64,000 bases of DNA. It comes from Mesorhizobium ciceri biovar biserrulae WSM1271 (GTDB lineage: Bacteria; Pseudomonadota; Alphaproteobacteria; Rhizobiales; Rhizobiaceae). The notes below the pieces were generated by a model that did not search any database, was not told the DNA's origin, and worked only from the letters and a program-made list of their open reading frames with translations. Below, piece by piece: positions 8,127 through 16,185 of the stretch (positions are counted from its first letter, which is position 1; the number at the start of each line of letters is the position of its first letter). The DNA lies in assembly GCF_000185905.1 (NCBI RefSeq), contig NC_014923.1:434001-498000 (forward strand), in the 5' to 3' direction. Both the position numbers and the translations under genes were made by a program.

Positions 8127-9236
8127 ATGAATGCGATGACGGACCTTGGCCTCTATCGCCATCTCGACCAGATGACGCCCTGGAACGACAGGCTGCAGGT
8201 GCTGGAAGTGATCGGCGTCAGCGACGAAGCGCCTGACGTGAAGACCTTCACCTTCCGCTCCGACAACCAGACCTGGTTCCGCTACAAACCGGGGCAGTTC
8301 GTGACTCTGGAACTGCCGACATCGGACGGGCCGCTGATGCGCACCTACACGCTGTCGTCCTCGCCGTCACGGCCGTTCTCGATCGCGGTGACGGTCAAGG
8401 CGCAGGCGGGCAGCACCGGTACGCGCTGGATGTTCGACCATCTGACGCCCGGTTCGCACGTCAAGGCCTATGGGCCGACCGGCGACTTCTCGCTGCACAG
8501 CCACCCGGCCGCCAAATACCTGTTCATTTCGGCCGGTTCCGGCGTGACGCCGATGATGTCGATGCTGCGCTGGCTGAACGACTGCGCGCCATGGACCGAT
8601 GTCGGCTTCGTCAACTGCGCGCGCCGCCCGGAAGAGATCATTTTCCGCAAGGAGCTCGAACTGCTCGGCAGCCGCATGCCTGGGCTGTCGCTCGGCTTCA
8701 TGATCGAGGAGCGGTCGAGCCGCGAGGGCTGGTTCGGCCATATGGGCCGCATCGACGCGATCCGGCTGCCATTGCTGGCGCCCGATTTCCGTGAGCGCGA
8801 GATTTTCTGCTGCGGCCCCGATCCTTTCATGCGCGCCGTGCGCGGCATGCTGGACGCCGCCGGCTTCGACATGGCGAAATACCATCAGGAAAGCTTTGCC
8901 GCGCCTGCCGTGGAGGAGATCCCGGCGCCGTTCTCGCCGCCGGCGGAAGACGGCGCCGCTGCCACCGTGGAGGCCGTGACACCGATCCGGTTCTCGCATT
9001 CCGATGTCGATGCCGAATGCGTCGCCGGCCAGACCGTGCTGCAGACGGCACGCGCCTCGGGGGTGCGGATTCCCGCCGCCTGCGAGTTCGGCCTGTGCGG
9101 CACCTGCAAGGTGAGGAAGGTCGCGGGCGACGTGGAGATGAGCCACAATGGCGGCATCCTCGATCACGAAATCGAGGACGGCTTTATCCTCGCCTGTTGC
9201 TCGAAGCCGCTTTCGGCGCTTGAAATCGAGGCGTGA
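8127..9236 (+). CDS. gbcB: FAD/2Fe-2S reductase partner of the Rieske oxygenase (GbcB-like)
   Basis: 369-residue electron-transfer component. The N-terminal ferredoxin-reductase module has the FAD-binding RTYTLSS and NAD(P)-binding GSGVTP and CGPDPFM motifs. A linker follows, and then a C-terminal plant-type 2Fe-2S ferredoxin domain with CEFGLCGTCK and a later Cys. The start at 8127 is preceded by an AAGAGG site; an in-frame upstream start at 8070 would overlap the oxygenase. It starts 16 bases after the oxygenase stop, so one riboswitch-controlled transcript carries both. Its role is to pass electrons from NAD(P)H to the Rieske centre. Confidence 0.78.
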   Translation: MNAMTDLGLYRHLDQMTPWNDRLQVLEVIGVSDEAPDVKTFTFRSDNQTWFRYKPGQFVTLELPTSDGPLMRTYTLSSSPSRPFSIAVTVKAQAGSTGTRWMFDHLTPGSHVKAYGPTGDFSLHSHPAAKYLFISAGSGVTPMMSMLRWLNDCAPWTDVGFVNCARRPEEIIFRKELELLGSRMPGLSLGFMIEERSSREGWFGHMGRIDAIRLPLLAPDFREREIFCCGPDPFMRAVRGMLDAAGFDMAKYHQESFAAPAVEEIPAPFSPPAEDGAAATVEAVTPIRFSHSDVDAECVAGQTVLQTARASGVRIPAACEFGLCGTCKVRKVAGDVEMSHNGGILDHEIEDGFILACCSKPLSALEIEA

Positions 9237-9262
9237 CCGGCAGGCACGGTCAGAGACTGTCC

Positions 9263-9355
9263 ATGCCCGCGCGGCCTGCAGCTGCGCTCGCCCGGGCCTA
9301 CGCCATCTTGCCAAAAACCCTGCAAATGGTTAGACGCCTGCAACGGTGGGGTTGA
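9263..9355 (+). CDS. Possible 30-residue peptide upstream of the PqqD-like gene
   Basis: A short open frame encodes MPARPAAALARAYAILPKTL and ten more residues ending in RRLQRWG. It sits 51 bases before the PqqD-like gene, where a peptide substrate might be expected. It has no clear ribosome binding site and no recognised leader motif. It may be a chance frame. Confidence 0.2.
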   Translation: MPARPAAALARAYAILPKTLQMVRRLQRWG

Positions 9356-9405
9356 CCGTAGGGCCCGAAGATCATCTCCGCGGCCTGCTTCGGCGGGGAG
9401 CAAAC

Positions 9406-9837
9406 ATGCGACAATCCGGCGTATATGCCATTGCCAGCAAGGATATCGTCTTTGAATCCTTCGATGGCGAAGCCGTCGTTCTCGACCTGACCACCGGTAA
9501 ATATTTCGGCTTCTCTGATTCAGGCAGCAGGCTTTGGGATGCACTGTCGTCCGGCGTGCCTGCCTCCGAACTGGTCGGCGCCGCGACCGGAATTGGCGCC
9601 CTCGATGCCGCCGCGATTGACGGCTTTGTTTCACAATTGCTCGAATTCGGTTTGCTGGCGGCCGCAACCGATGGCGTGGCAAGACCGGTTCCCAGCGAAT
9701 TGCTGGCTCAGCTCGCCGCTGCCGGCGAGCCCCTCAAGGTCGACATCCATGACGACCTTGCCGACCTCATTGTCGTCGATCCCATCCACGAGGTCGAGGA
9801 GCCCCTCGGCTGGCCCGCAGTGAAGCAGGCCAACTGA
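9406..9837 (+). CDS. PqqD-like peptide-binding protein of an HprK-related system
   Basis: 143-residue protein. Its first 90 residues resemble PqqD / RiPP recognition elements, including the DLTTGKYFGFSDSGSRLWD segment typical of this fold; the C-terminal 50 residues are extra. The ATG at 9406 has a GGGGAG site; an in-frame start at 9346 has none. PqqD-type domains bind peptide precursors for modifying enzymes. I recall NCBI families naming such proteins 'HPr-rel-A system PqqD family peptide chaperone', next to an HprK-related kinase exactly as here. The cognate peptide is unidentified. Confidence 0.7.
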   Translation: MRQSGVYAIASKDIVFESFDGEAVVLDLTTGKYFGFSDSGSRLWDALSSGVPASELVGAATGIGALDAAAIDGFVSQLLEFGLLAAATDGVARPVPSELLAQLAAAGEPLKVDIHDDLADLIVVDPIHEVEEPLGWPAVKQAN

Positions 9838-9885
9838 GGCGCCCGCCAGGCTCTCGTTGCCGGACAGCTCCGGAACAGGCAGACC

Positions 9886-10935
9886 ATGCCAAACGTCACT
9901 CTCGAAAACCTGACTGACTACGCACGTCATGTCCTGGCGCAAGCGCAGAGCAGCGCCGCGCATTATCCACTGACCTGCAAGGTGGGCTTGCCGCATCTGG
10001 AGTTGACCACTCATGTGAGTGCCGGCGCGTTGGCGGATGCCCTCGCTCATGGCTTTGTCACGGCTCCGGACAACCGAGCGCCTGCCGACATCTGCCGCAT
10101 CTTCGTCGCACATCCCGGCATTGACGGCATCGCGGCACCGGCCAGATGGGGCCAAGGACCCTTCACGCAGCATGGCTTCGCCACCAGGCTGGCGGAAGCC
10201 GGATTGCGCGGCAACCATTTCCACGACCTGGATTTCTGGCAGTTCTATGATCCGCAACGTCGCGTTGGCGTGCAATTGATGGCCTCGGCCGATGCCTTTC
10301 CACCCTGGGAGCCGGGAGCGCCGCTGCGCCCCTTCTTCCATTGGGAATATGCGGCACGTGGCATGCGGCTGGCCCATGCGGGGACGCTCGGCACCAAAGG
10401 CAGGGGCGTACTGCTGGCCGGCGCGGGCGGCGCCGGGAAATCCGGGACCGTCGCCGCCGGCCTCCTCCACGGACTGGACAGCGTCGGCGACGATTATGTG
10501 CTGGTCGACCTCTCCAACGGCGTGACTGCCCGCCCGTTGTTTTCAACACTCAAGCAGGATCCCCAGGGATTCGCGCGACTTGGGCTGAAGCACCGGCTGA
10601 AGGCGCACGGTCCGCTCAACTGGCAAGGCAAGCATGCTTTTCACATTGTCGACATTGCGCCACGGCCGGTGCCCGAAACTCTGGACATCGTTGCGCTGCT
10701 GGTGCCACATATCGGCGGAGGCGGGGCAAGTTCGATCGTGCCGGTGTCGCGCAGGGATGCCATGATTGCCTTGGCGCCGTCCGGCATAGCGCAGATGCCG
10801 GGCGAGCGGGAGAGCGGCTTTCGCTTCTTCAGCGACCTGACCCGCCTGCTGCCGTGCTATCGTCTGTCGCTGGGGACGCAGCCACAGGAGATAGCCGGCA
10901 CGATTGCGGACTTTCTTGTGCGGGGCGCTTCGTGA
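9886..10935 (+). CDS. HprK-related P-loop kinase-like protein
   Basis: 349-residue protein with Walker A GAGGAGKSGT around Lys185, followed by a DDYVLVDL segment, as in the HPr serine kinase fold. The first 180 residues do not resemble the HprK N-terminal domain. It lies 48 bases after the PqqD-like gene and its stop overlaps the start of the first glycosyltransferase. In paeninodin-type lasso peptide clusters an HprK homologue phosphorylates the peptide, so by analogy it may modify a peptide or a sugar. The substrate is not known, and this is not the sugar-PTS HPr kinase. Confidence 0.68.
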   Translation: MPNVTLENLTDYARHVLAQAQSSAAHYPLTCKVGLPHLELTTHVSAGALADALAHGFVTAPDNRAPADICRIFVAHPGIDGIAAPARWGQGPFTQHGFATRLAEAGLRGNHFHDLDFWQFYDPQRRVGVQLMASADAFPPWEPGAPLRPFFHWEYAARGMRLAHAGTLGTKGRGVLLAGAGGAGKSGTVAAGLLHGLDSVGDDYVLVDLSNGVTARPLFSTLKQDPQGFARLGLKHRLKAHGPLNWQGKHAFHIVDIAPRPVPETLDIVALLVPHIGGGGASSIVPVSRRDAMIALAPSGIAQMPGERESGFRFFSDLTRLLPCYRLSLGTQPQEIAGTIADFLVRGAS

Positions 10936-11684
10936 AACTGAGCGTGATAATGCCCGTCTACAACCGTGAGCGCTATGTCGTTTCGGCATTGCGCTCGCTG
11001 GTGCGGCAGCGGGACGCCGCCGATCTCGACATCATCGTCATCGACGATGGCTCGACCGACGGCTCTGCTGAGGCCGTACGCTCGATGATGCGCGAAAACC
11101 CCTGCATCCGACTCTTCCAGCAATCGAACATGGGCGTGGCCAGGGCGCGCAACGCCGGGCTGCGGCAACTGCCGCCGGATGCGGAGTTCGTGTCATTCCT
11201 GGATTCTGACGACATCTCGCTGGCCGGACGGTTCAAGGCCGATCTCGCCCGCTTCGAGGCTACCTCCGGGCTTGAGCTAACCTATTCGCTGATGACGCTG
11301 GTCGACCGGATCGACGACGAGAAGCTCGAGCCGGAGGCGGACTGCTGTACCATGACGCTTCGCGGAATTTCGCTGAGCACCGCTCTCTTCAGTCGAACGC
11401 TTGTCGATCGCATCGGCCATTTCGACGAGGACTTTGAGCAGTCCGAGGACACGGATTATCTGTTGCGAGTCTTCGAAACCGGTCCGCGCTACGAATTGCC
11501 GAACACCGTCGCGATCTACTACCGACGCCACGCCGGAAATGTCACCAAGGAACATAGCGGCAGGGTCCGCAACCACTTGCGTGCAATCCACAAGTCGATG
11601 CGGCGGCGCAAGGCCGATCCGTCACGGCGAGAGGTCCAGGGCATCTTCGAATTGAAGAGTCCCGCCGATTGGCGGATGCCATGA
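10932..11684 (+). CDS. GT2 family glycosyltransferase (tandem copy A)
   Basis: 250-residue cytoplasmic GT-A fold glycosyltransferase. The GTG start at 10932 overlaps the kinase-like gene stop (GTGA). Motifs are LSVIMPVYNRE at the N-terminus, IDDGSTDGS near residue 40, and the metal-binding FLDSDDIS near residue 90. The C-terminal third contains EDTDYLLR, the likely catalytic region. It is a clear paralogue of the next gene, with the same length and most motifs identical. Sugar donor and acceptor are unknown. Confidence 0.85.
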   Translation: MKLSVIMPVYNRERYVVSALRSLVRQRDAADLDIIVIDDGSTDGSAEAVRSMMRENPCIRLFQQSNMGVARARNAGLRQLPPDAEFVSFLDSDDISLAGRFKADLARFEATSGLELTYSLMTLVDRIDDEKLEPEADCCTMTLRGISLSTALFSRTLVDRIGHFDEDFEQSEDTDYLLRVFETGPRYELPNTVAIYYRRHAGNVTKEHSGRVRNHLRAIHKSMRRRKADPSRREVQGIFELKSPADWRMP

Positions 11685-11739
11685 TGCTCGACACAATCGG
11701 CTCGGATCAGCCAAGCCCGCAACGCTGCTGGAGACGCCG

Positions 11740-12492
11740 ATGAGGCTGAGCGTCATCATGCCGGTCTACAATCGCGAACAATTCGTTGGCCTGGCGCTGC
11801 GCTCGTTGCTCAGGCAGCGCGAAGACATCGATCTCGACATCATCGTCATCGACGACGGGTCGACCGATGGCTCGGCAGCCGTCGTACGGTCGTTAATCGA
11901 CGAGGCCCCATGCATTCGTCTTTTCCAGCAGATCAATGGCGGGGTCACCAAGGCGCGCAATGCCGGGCTGAAGCAGTTGCTGCCGCAGACGCGTCTGGTG
12001 TCGTTTCTCGATTCGGACGACATCTCCCCGATAGGCCGCTTCAAGGCGGATCTCGCCTGCTTCGAAGAGGATCCTGGCCTCGATCTGACCTATTCGCGCA
12101 TGACGCTGATAGACAAGATAGATGGCGAGACACTGGAACCGGCCGCCGACAGCCACTCCATCACCGTGCGAGGAATCCACCTGTCCGCCGGGATCTTCGC
12201 GCGAGACCTCATCGAGCGCACCGGTGGTTTCGACGAGGATTTCAAACAGGCCGAGGACACCGACTATCTGTTGCGTATCTTTGAGAGCCAGGCAAAATAC
12301 GTTATGCCCGATACGGTGGCTCTCTATTACAGGCGTCATCCCGGCAACATGACCAAGGAAGCCGATGTGCCCTTTCGCGAGTTCATGCGCGCCATTCACA
12401 AGTCGATGAAGCGTCGCCGGGCCGACCCCAGCTTGCGCCGGGTGGAGGGGATTTTCGACTTCAAGGATCTCGCGCAGTGGCGGTTCCTTTGA
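11740..12492 (+). CDS. GT2 family glycosyltransferase (tandem copy B)
   Basis: 250-residue paralogue of copy A, sharing LSVIMPVYNRE, IDDGSTDGS, FLDSDDIS, EDTDYLLR and YYRRHPGN-type segments. A 55-base gap separates it from copy A. Its stop TGA overlaps the next ATG by one base. The same fold with altered surface residues suggests gene duplication to add successive or different sugars, but that is inference. Confidence 0.85.
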   Translation: MRLSVIMPVYNREQFVGLALRSLLRQREDIDLDIIVIDDGSTDGSAAVVRSLIDEAPCIRLFQQINGGVTKARNAGLKQLLPQTRLVSFLDSDDISPIGRFKADLACFEEDPGLDLTYSRMTLIDKIDGETLEPAADSHSITVRGIHLSAGIFARDLIERTGGFDEDFKQAEDTDYLLRIFESQAKYVMPDTVALYYRRHPGNMTKEADVPFREFMRAIHKSMKRRRADPSLRRVEGIFDFKDLAQWRFL

Positions 12493-13169
12493 TGGCAGGC
12501 TACGGCGTCGTCATTCCGGCTTTCAACGCGGCCGCCACCATAGGCGCTGCCCTGAACTCCGTTCTGGCCCAGACGGCAAAAGCGGAGGCCATCGTCGTGG
12601 TCGATGACGGTTCGACCGATGATACGGCCGCGGTGATCGATGCGATGAACTTGCCGGTGACGGTGCTGCGACAGGACAATACCGGACCCGGCAGCGCAAC
12701 GACCCGTGGCATTGCGGCACTCTCGACGCCGCTCATCGCGACGCTCGATGCCGACGATTTGTGGTTGGCGGACAAGATCGAAAAGCAGCTGGCCTATCTC
12801 GACCGTCATCCCGGGACAGCGGGCGTCTTTACGCATTGGCGGACGTTTCGCGGCGACAGCCCCGATTTGCCCGATGCGGCCAGTGGAGCGGGCTGGTCGC
12901 GCACGACGATGATGATCCGCCAGGAGGTGGTGCAGAGCGTCGGTCCCATCATCGACCCACCAGGCGGTCGCGGCGAGATGATCGACTGGATCGCCCGGGT
13001 TCGTGAGGCAGGCTTTGTACTTGCCATGCTCGACGACGTGCTTGCATTGCGCCGCATCCGTCCGGGCAGCCTTTCCTACGGCCGCGATCCGGCACGCGAC
13101 CGGGGCTATATCCAGGTCGCAAGGCTCGCCATGCAGCGGCGGGCCCAGAACAAGGCGGGCTCCAGTTGA
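12492..13169 (+). CDS. GT2 family glycosyltransferase (third)
   Basis: 225-residue GT2 enzyme, more distant from the tandem pair. It has GVVIPAFNAAATIG at the N-terminus, VDDGSTDDT near residue 40 and the metal-binding LDADDLW near residue 85. The start at 12492 shares one base with the previous stop (TGATG), and its own stop overlaps the next TTG start, so the genes are translationally coupled. The GT2 fold is certain; the substrate is unknown. Confidence 0.82.
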   Translation: MAGYGVVIPAFNAAATIGAALNSVLAQTAKAEAIVVVDDGSTDDTAAVIDAMNLPVTVLRQDNTGPGSATTRGIAALSTPLIATLDADDLWLADKIEKQLAYLDRHPGTAGVFTHWRTFRGDSPDLPDAASGAGWSRTTMMIRQEVVQSVGPIIDPPGGRGEMIDWIARVREAGFVLAMLDDVLALRRIRPGSLSYGRDPARDRGYIQVARLAMQRRAQNKAGSS

Positions 13170-14641
13170 ACGCCAGGCCTGTTCGCCGCATCAGCCGCCG
13201 CTTCCCGGACTATGGCTGGTCGTGGCCCACTGGCCAGTTGGACCTGTTGCTGAAGGCGGCGCTGCTCTCCGATGAGGACGCAGCCGCTGCCTGCGCCGCG
13301 CGCTGGCTCGACGAGAACGACATCGACCTCGTCTCGTTTCGAGAACATCGTCTGCTCGCCGCCATCTCCGACAGGTTCGGCAGAAAACTGGCCGGGCATA
13401 CCGCGCACCCGCGCCTCGTCGGCCTGCAGAAGATGCTGTGGACGAAGTCGCGCATGGCGATGCGCGAGGCCGAGCCGGCGCTGAAGGCGATGGCCGACGG
13501 CGGCGCCGACATCATGCTGATCAAGGGCGCCAGCCGCATTGCCTTGAACGCGTCGGCGCAGCGTGGTCGGGTGGCGCATGACATCGACATACTGGTGCGC
13601 CCGCGCGACATGGCTGCCGTCTTCGACATCTTGCGCGACCGCGACTGGCAGATCGCCTCGGGCGTCAGCGCGCAATATCTGCGAACCCGGTTGGCGTCGC
13701 TGCGGTCGATGAACTTCTTCAAGGGCCGTTTCGGCGACATCGACCTGCACCAGCTCGGCTATGATGGGTCGCAGACGAGCGCGGAAGACGACCTGGCGAT
13801 CTGGCAACGGGCGGTCCCGGCACAATTCAGCGGCGTCGCGGTCTTCGTGCCATCGCCGGCCGATCGCATGGCACTGGCCATCGCCCATGGCGGCCTCGAC
13901 GCCCACACCCACAGCGACTGGCTTGTCGACTGCGCGGTCGCCATCCATGCCGAAGACGTCGATTGGGGGATGTTCCTCGACATCGTCGGAAGACGCGGCC
14001 TGGCGGTTCCAGCGGCGGTGGCGTTATCCTATCTGGCGTTCGAGATTGGCATTCCGGTGCCGGAACGGACAATGGCCAGAATCTTCGAGATGGCCGACCG
14101 GGCTGGCCTGTCGCGTTGGTCGTCGGTTCTGCAAGCCAAGCCGCGCACGGATTTCGGCGGCCTGGTCTGGCTGTCGCGCGGCCTTGCCAAGCAGTTGCGC
14201 CTGAAGCGGAAGAAGGGCCGGTTGCAGCAGGAGCCGCCCGCCAAACCCTGGCGCGGGAGACCGGCCGCGGGCAAGCCGCAAGCCGCATCGGAGCCTCTGG
14301 TGTTTTCGCAGCTCATCGCCTGTCCGCAAACGACCGGCGACATGATGCTCGACATCACCGTCAGGATCGGCGTTCCGCCGGTCCGGCGCCGCATCGAAAT
14401 GGAGATCAATGACGGTGGCGAGCATATCGCTCGCCTGCGTGCCGTGGCTATCAGCCGATCCGGCAGGGAACGCGTGCTGCATTTTCGCGGCAAGGTGACG
14501 CTCGACGGCGCGCGAGTTGCCTTGACGCTCGAGGCGCGACCATCGCGACAGTTTCGCGAGTGGAACGACGCGGCCACGGTGGCCGCCTATGGCGCCTTGC
14601 CTTTCCAGTTGCTGTCGGCGGGTTTCTTGCCGATCGGCTGA
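13166..14641 (+). CDS. Nucleotidyltransferase-fold protein of the HprK-related cluster
   Basis: 491-residue protein with a nucleotidyltransferase-like core. LIKGASRIA is followed by HDIDILVRP, the usual hG[GS]…hDhDhhh pattern, at about residues 115-145. This matches what I recall as the 'uncharacterised nucleotidyltransferase' family often found beside PqqD-like and HprK-like genes. A basic segment (about residues 345-365, RLKRKKGR) joins it to a C-terminal domain of about 115 residues of unknown fold. The start is taken as TTG at 13166, overlapping the previous stop as TTGA; an ATG further inside is possible. It may transfer a nucleotide or phospho-sugar group. Confidence 0.65.
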   Translation: MNARPVRRISRRFPDYGWSWPTGQLDLLLKAALLSDEDAAAACAARWLDENDIDLVSFREHRLLAAISDRFGRKLAGHTAHPRLVGLQKMLWTKSRMAMREAEPALKAMADGGADIMLIKGASRIALNASAQRGRVAHDIDILVRPRDMAAVFDILRDRDWQIASGVSAQYLRTRLASLRSMNFFKGRFGDIDLHQLGYDGSQTSAEDDLAIWQRAVPAQFSGVAVFVPSPADRMALAIAHGGLDAHTHSDWLVDCAVAIHAEDVDWGMFLDIVGRRGLAVPAAVALSYLAFEIGIPVPERTMARIFEMADRAGLSRWSSVLQAKPRTDFGGLVWLSRGLAKQLRLKRKKGRLQQEPPAKPWRGRPAAGKPQAASEPLVFSQLIACPQTTGDMMLDITVRIGVPPVRRRIEMEINDGGEHIARLRAVAISRSGRERVLHFRGKVTLDGARVALTLEARPSRQFREWNDAATVAAYGALPFQLLSAGFLPIG

Positions 14642-14681
14642 AGGCGAATCCGACGAACCTTTCTCGCAAGGCGGCGTCCGC

Positions 14682-15428
14682 TCAAACTCCGTAGCGTTCG
14701 GTGCGGATGATTTCGGCTGCAACGCCGGCATCGATCAGCGCCTGGGCTGCCGCGGAAACGAAGGCATTGGAGCCGCAGACGAAGGCGAGACCGGGCGGCT
14801 CGGGCAGCCGCGCCATGGCTTGCGCCATCATCGCGACGTCCACCCGCCGCGCATAGTCGGCCGGGCGGCGTGCGGCTTCGCGGGTCAGTGTCAGCACCAG
14901 CTCGAAGCCGTCCTGACGCTCGTCGAGGGCGATCAGCTCGTCACGAAAGATCACTTCGTCCCAGACCCGGACCGAAAAGACCAGGACGACGGGCACCGCT
15001 GAATTCCGTGCGGCGCGGTGGCGGATCATCGACATCAAGGGCACGACGCCTGAACCGCCGCCGACCATCACAAGCGGCCCACTCTCATCCTTCGGCCAGA
15101 CGAAATGCCCGCCAAGCGGCCCGCGCAGTTCGATTTCGTCGCCAATTGCCGCGACCTCGTGGAAGAAGGGCGAAACCTCGCCATCGTCGAGTTTTTCGAT
15201 CGCCAGTTCGATTGCGCCATTCGTTTCGGGCGCGGAGGCGATGGAATAGGAGCGGCGCGCCTGATAGCCGTCCGGCGCCGTAAGCCTGACGTCGACATGC
15301 TGCCCGGCGCGATAGGCGAAGGGCCGAGACGGCTGAAAAAAGAAGCTGGTGACACGCGGCGTGCGCTTTTCGATGCGGACGATGCCGGCTGTTTGCCAGG
15401 GCGACTGCACTGCCGCCGTATCGCTCAT
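14682..15428 (-). CDS. Ferredoxin-NADP reductase-like flavoprotein
   Basis: 248-residue FAD/NAD(P) oxidoreductase with RRSYSIAS (FAD binding), GGGSGVVP (nucleotide binding) and CGSNAF near the C-terminus. No ferredoxin domain is attached. Its ATG at 15428 overlaps the stop of the upstream molybdoenzyme as ATGA, so the two are almost certainly made together and probably form an electron-transfer pair. An in-frame extension to 15902 would run through the molybdoenzyme gene and is rejected. Confidence 0.82.
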   Translation of the reverse strand: MSDTAAVQSPWQTAGIVRIEKRTPRVTSFFFQPSRPFAYRAGQHVDVRLTAPDGYQARRSYSIASAPETNGAIELAIEKLDDGEVSPFFHEVAAIGDEIELRGPLGGHFVWPKDESGPLVMVGGGSGVVPLMSMIRHRAARNSAVPVVLVFSVRVWDEVIFRDELIALDERQDGFELVLTLTREAARRPADYARRVDVAMMAQAMARLPEPPGLAFVCGSNAFVSAAAQALIDAGVAAEIIRTERYGV

Positions 15429-16036
15429 GGATCGTTCGTGTAGCGTTGCTCGCGCCATGGGTCGCCATAGATATGGTAGCCGCGCAATTCCCAGAAACCG
15501 GGCTCGTCGCGCGAGGTGAATTGCAGGCCGTTCAGCCATTTGGCCGACTTCCAGAAATAGAGATGCGGCACCAGCAGCCTTGCCGGGCCGCCATGATCCG
15601 GCGTGATCGGCTTGCCTTCGTAGAGCAGCGCGACCATGGCCTTGCCGGCGGTGAGATCCTTGACCGGCACATTGGTGGTGTAACCGTCGAACGCGTGCGC
15701 CAGCGTGAAGCCGGTCGGCGGCTCCACACCCGCGTCGGCAAGGATATCGTCGACCAGCACGCCCTGCCACGGCGTGTCGAACTTGGTCCATGCGGTCACG
15801 CAATGGATATCGCGCGTCATCTTGGTCAACGGCAGCGCGTTGAACTCGGCCCAATTCCATTTCTTGATCGGCCGTGGCCCATGTTTCAGCGTGAAAGACC
15901 AATCCTCGGTGCGCACGCGCGGCGTCGGACCGGCCGACAGCACCGGAAAACCCTGTTCCAGATATTGGCCGGGCGGGATGCGGGCATCGTCATCGGTTGG
16001 CGGGCGCCGTCCTGAAGAGAAACCTCGGGTGACCAT
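15425..16036 (-). CDS. Sulfite oxidase-like molybdopterin oxidoreductase
   Basis: 203-residue protein consisting of an oxidoreductase molybdopterin-binding domain. The conserved Cys79 in RDIHCVTAW is the expected molybdenum ligand. It is much shorter than full sulfite oxidase: neither a dimerisation domain nor a heme domain is present, and no Tat signal is seen, so it should be cytoplasmic, unlike MsrP/YedY. The start at 16036 has a GGGAG site. The coupled FAD reductase suggests it takes electrons from, or gives them to, NAD(P). The substrate is unknown. Confidence 0.8.
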   Translation of the reverse strand: MVTRGFSSGRRPPTDDDARIPPGQYLEQGFPVLSAGPTPRVRTEDWSFTLKHGPRPIKKWNWAEFNALPLTKMTRDIHCVTAWTKFDTPWQGVLVDDILADAGVEPPTGFTLAHAFDGYTTNVPVKDLTAGKAMVALLYEGKPITPDHGGPARLLVPHLYFWKSAKWLNGLQFTSRDEPGFWELRGYHIYGDPWREQRYTNDP

Positions 16037-16185
16037 CGCGGCAATCTCCCTGCATCGGGCCGACATCAGCCTGATGCAATGTTCTCGAAGATGTCGTGGC
16101 GGGCAACCAAAATCTTGACGGGCAGAGGCCGGAGGGGATCGTCGCCGACGAACCCTGCCGGTCCCGTTCACGTCAACGTCATTTC

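Noticed and set aside
9886..10935. Classical HPr(Ser) kinase of the sugar phosphotransferase system
   Set aside because: The N-terminal domain does not match HprK, and the gene is joined to PqqD-like and glycosyltransferase genes rather than to ptsH or manX.
14641..15902. Single fused reductase-molybdoenzyme protein
   Set aside because: The two frames differ; the overlap is an ATGA junction, so these are two separate coupled genes.
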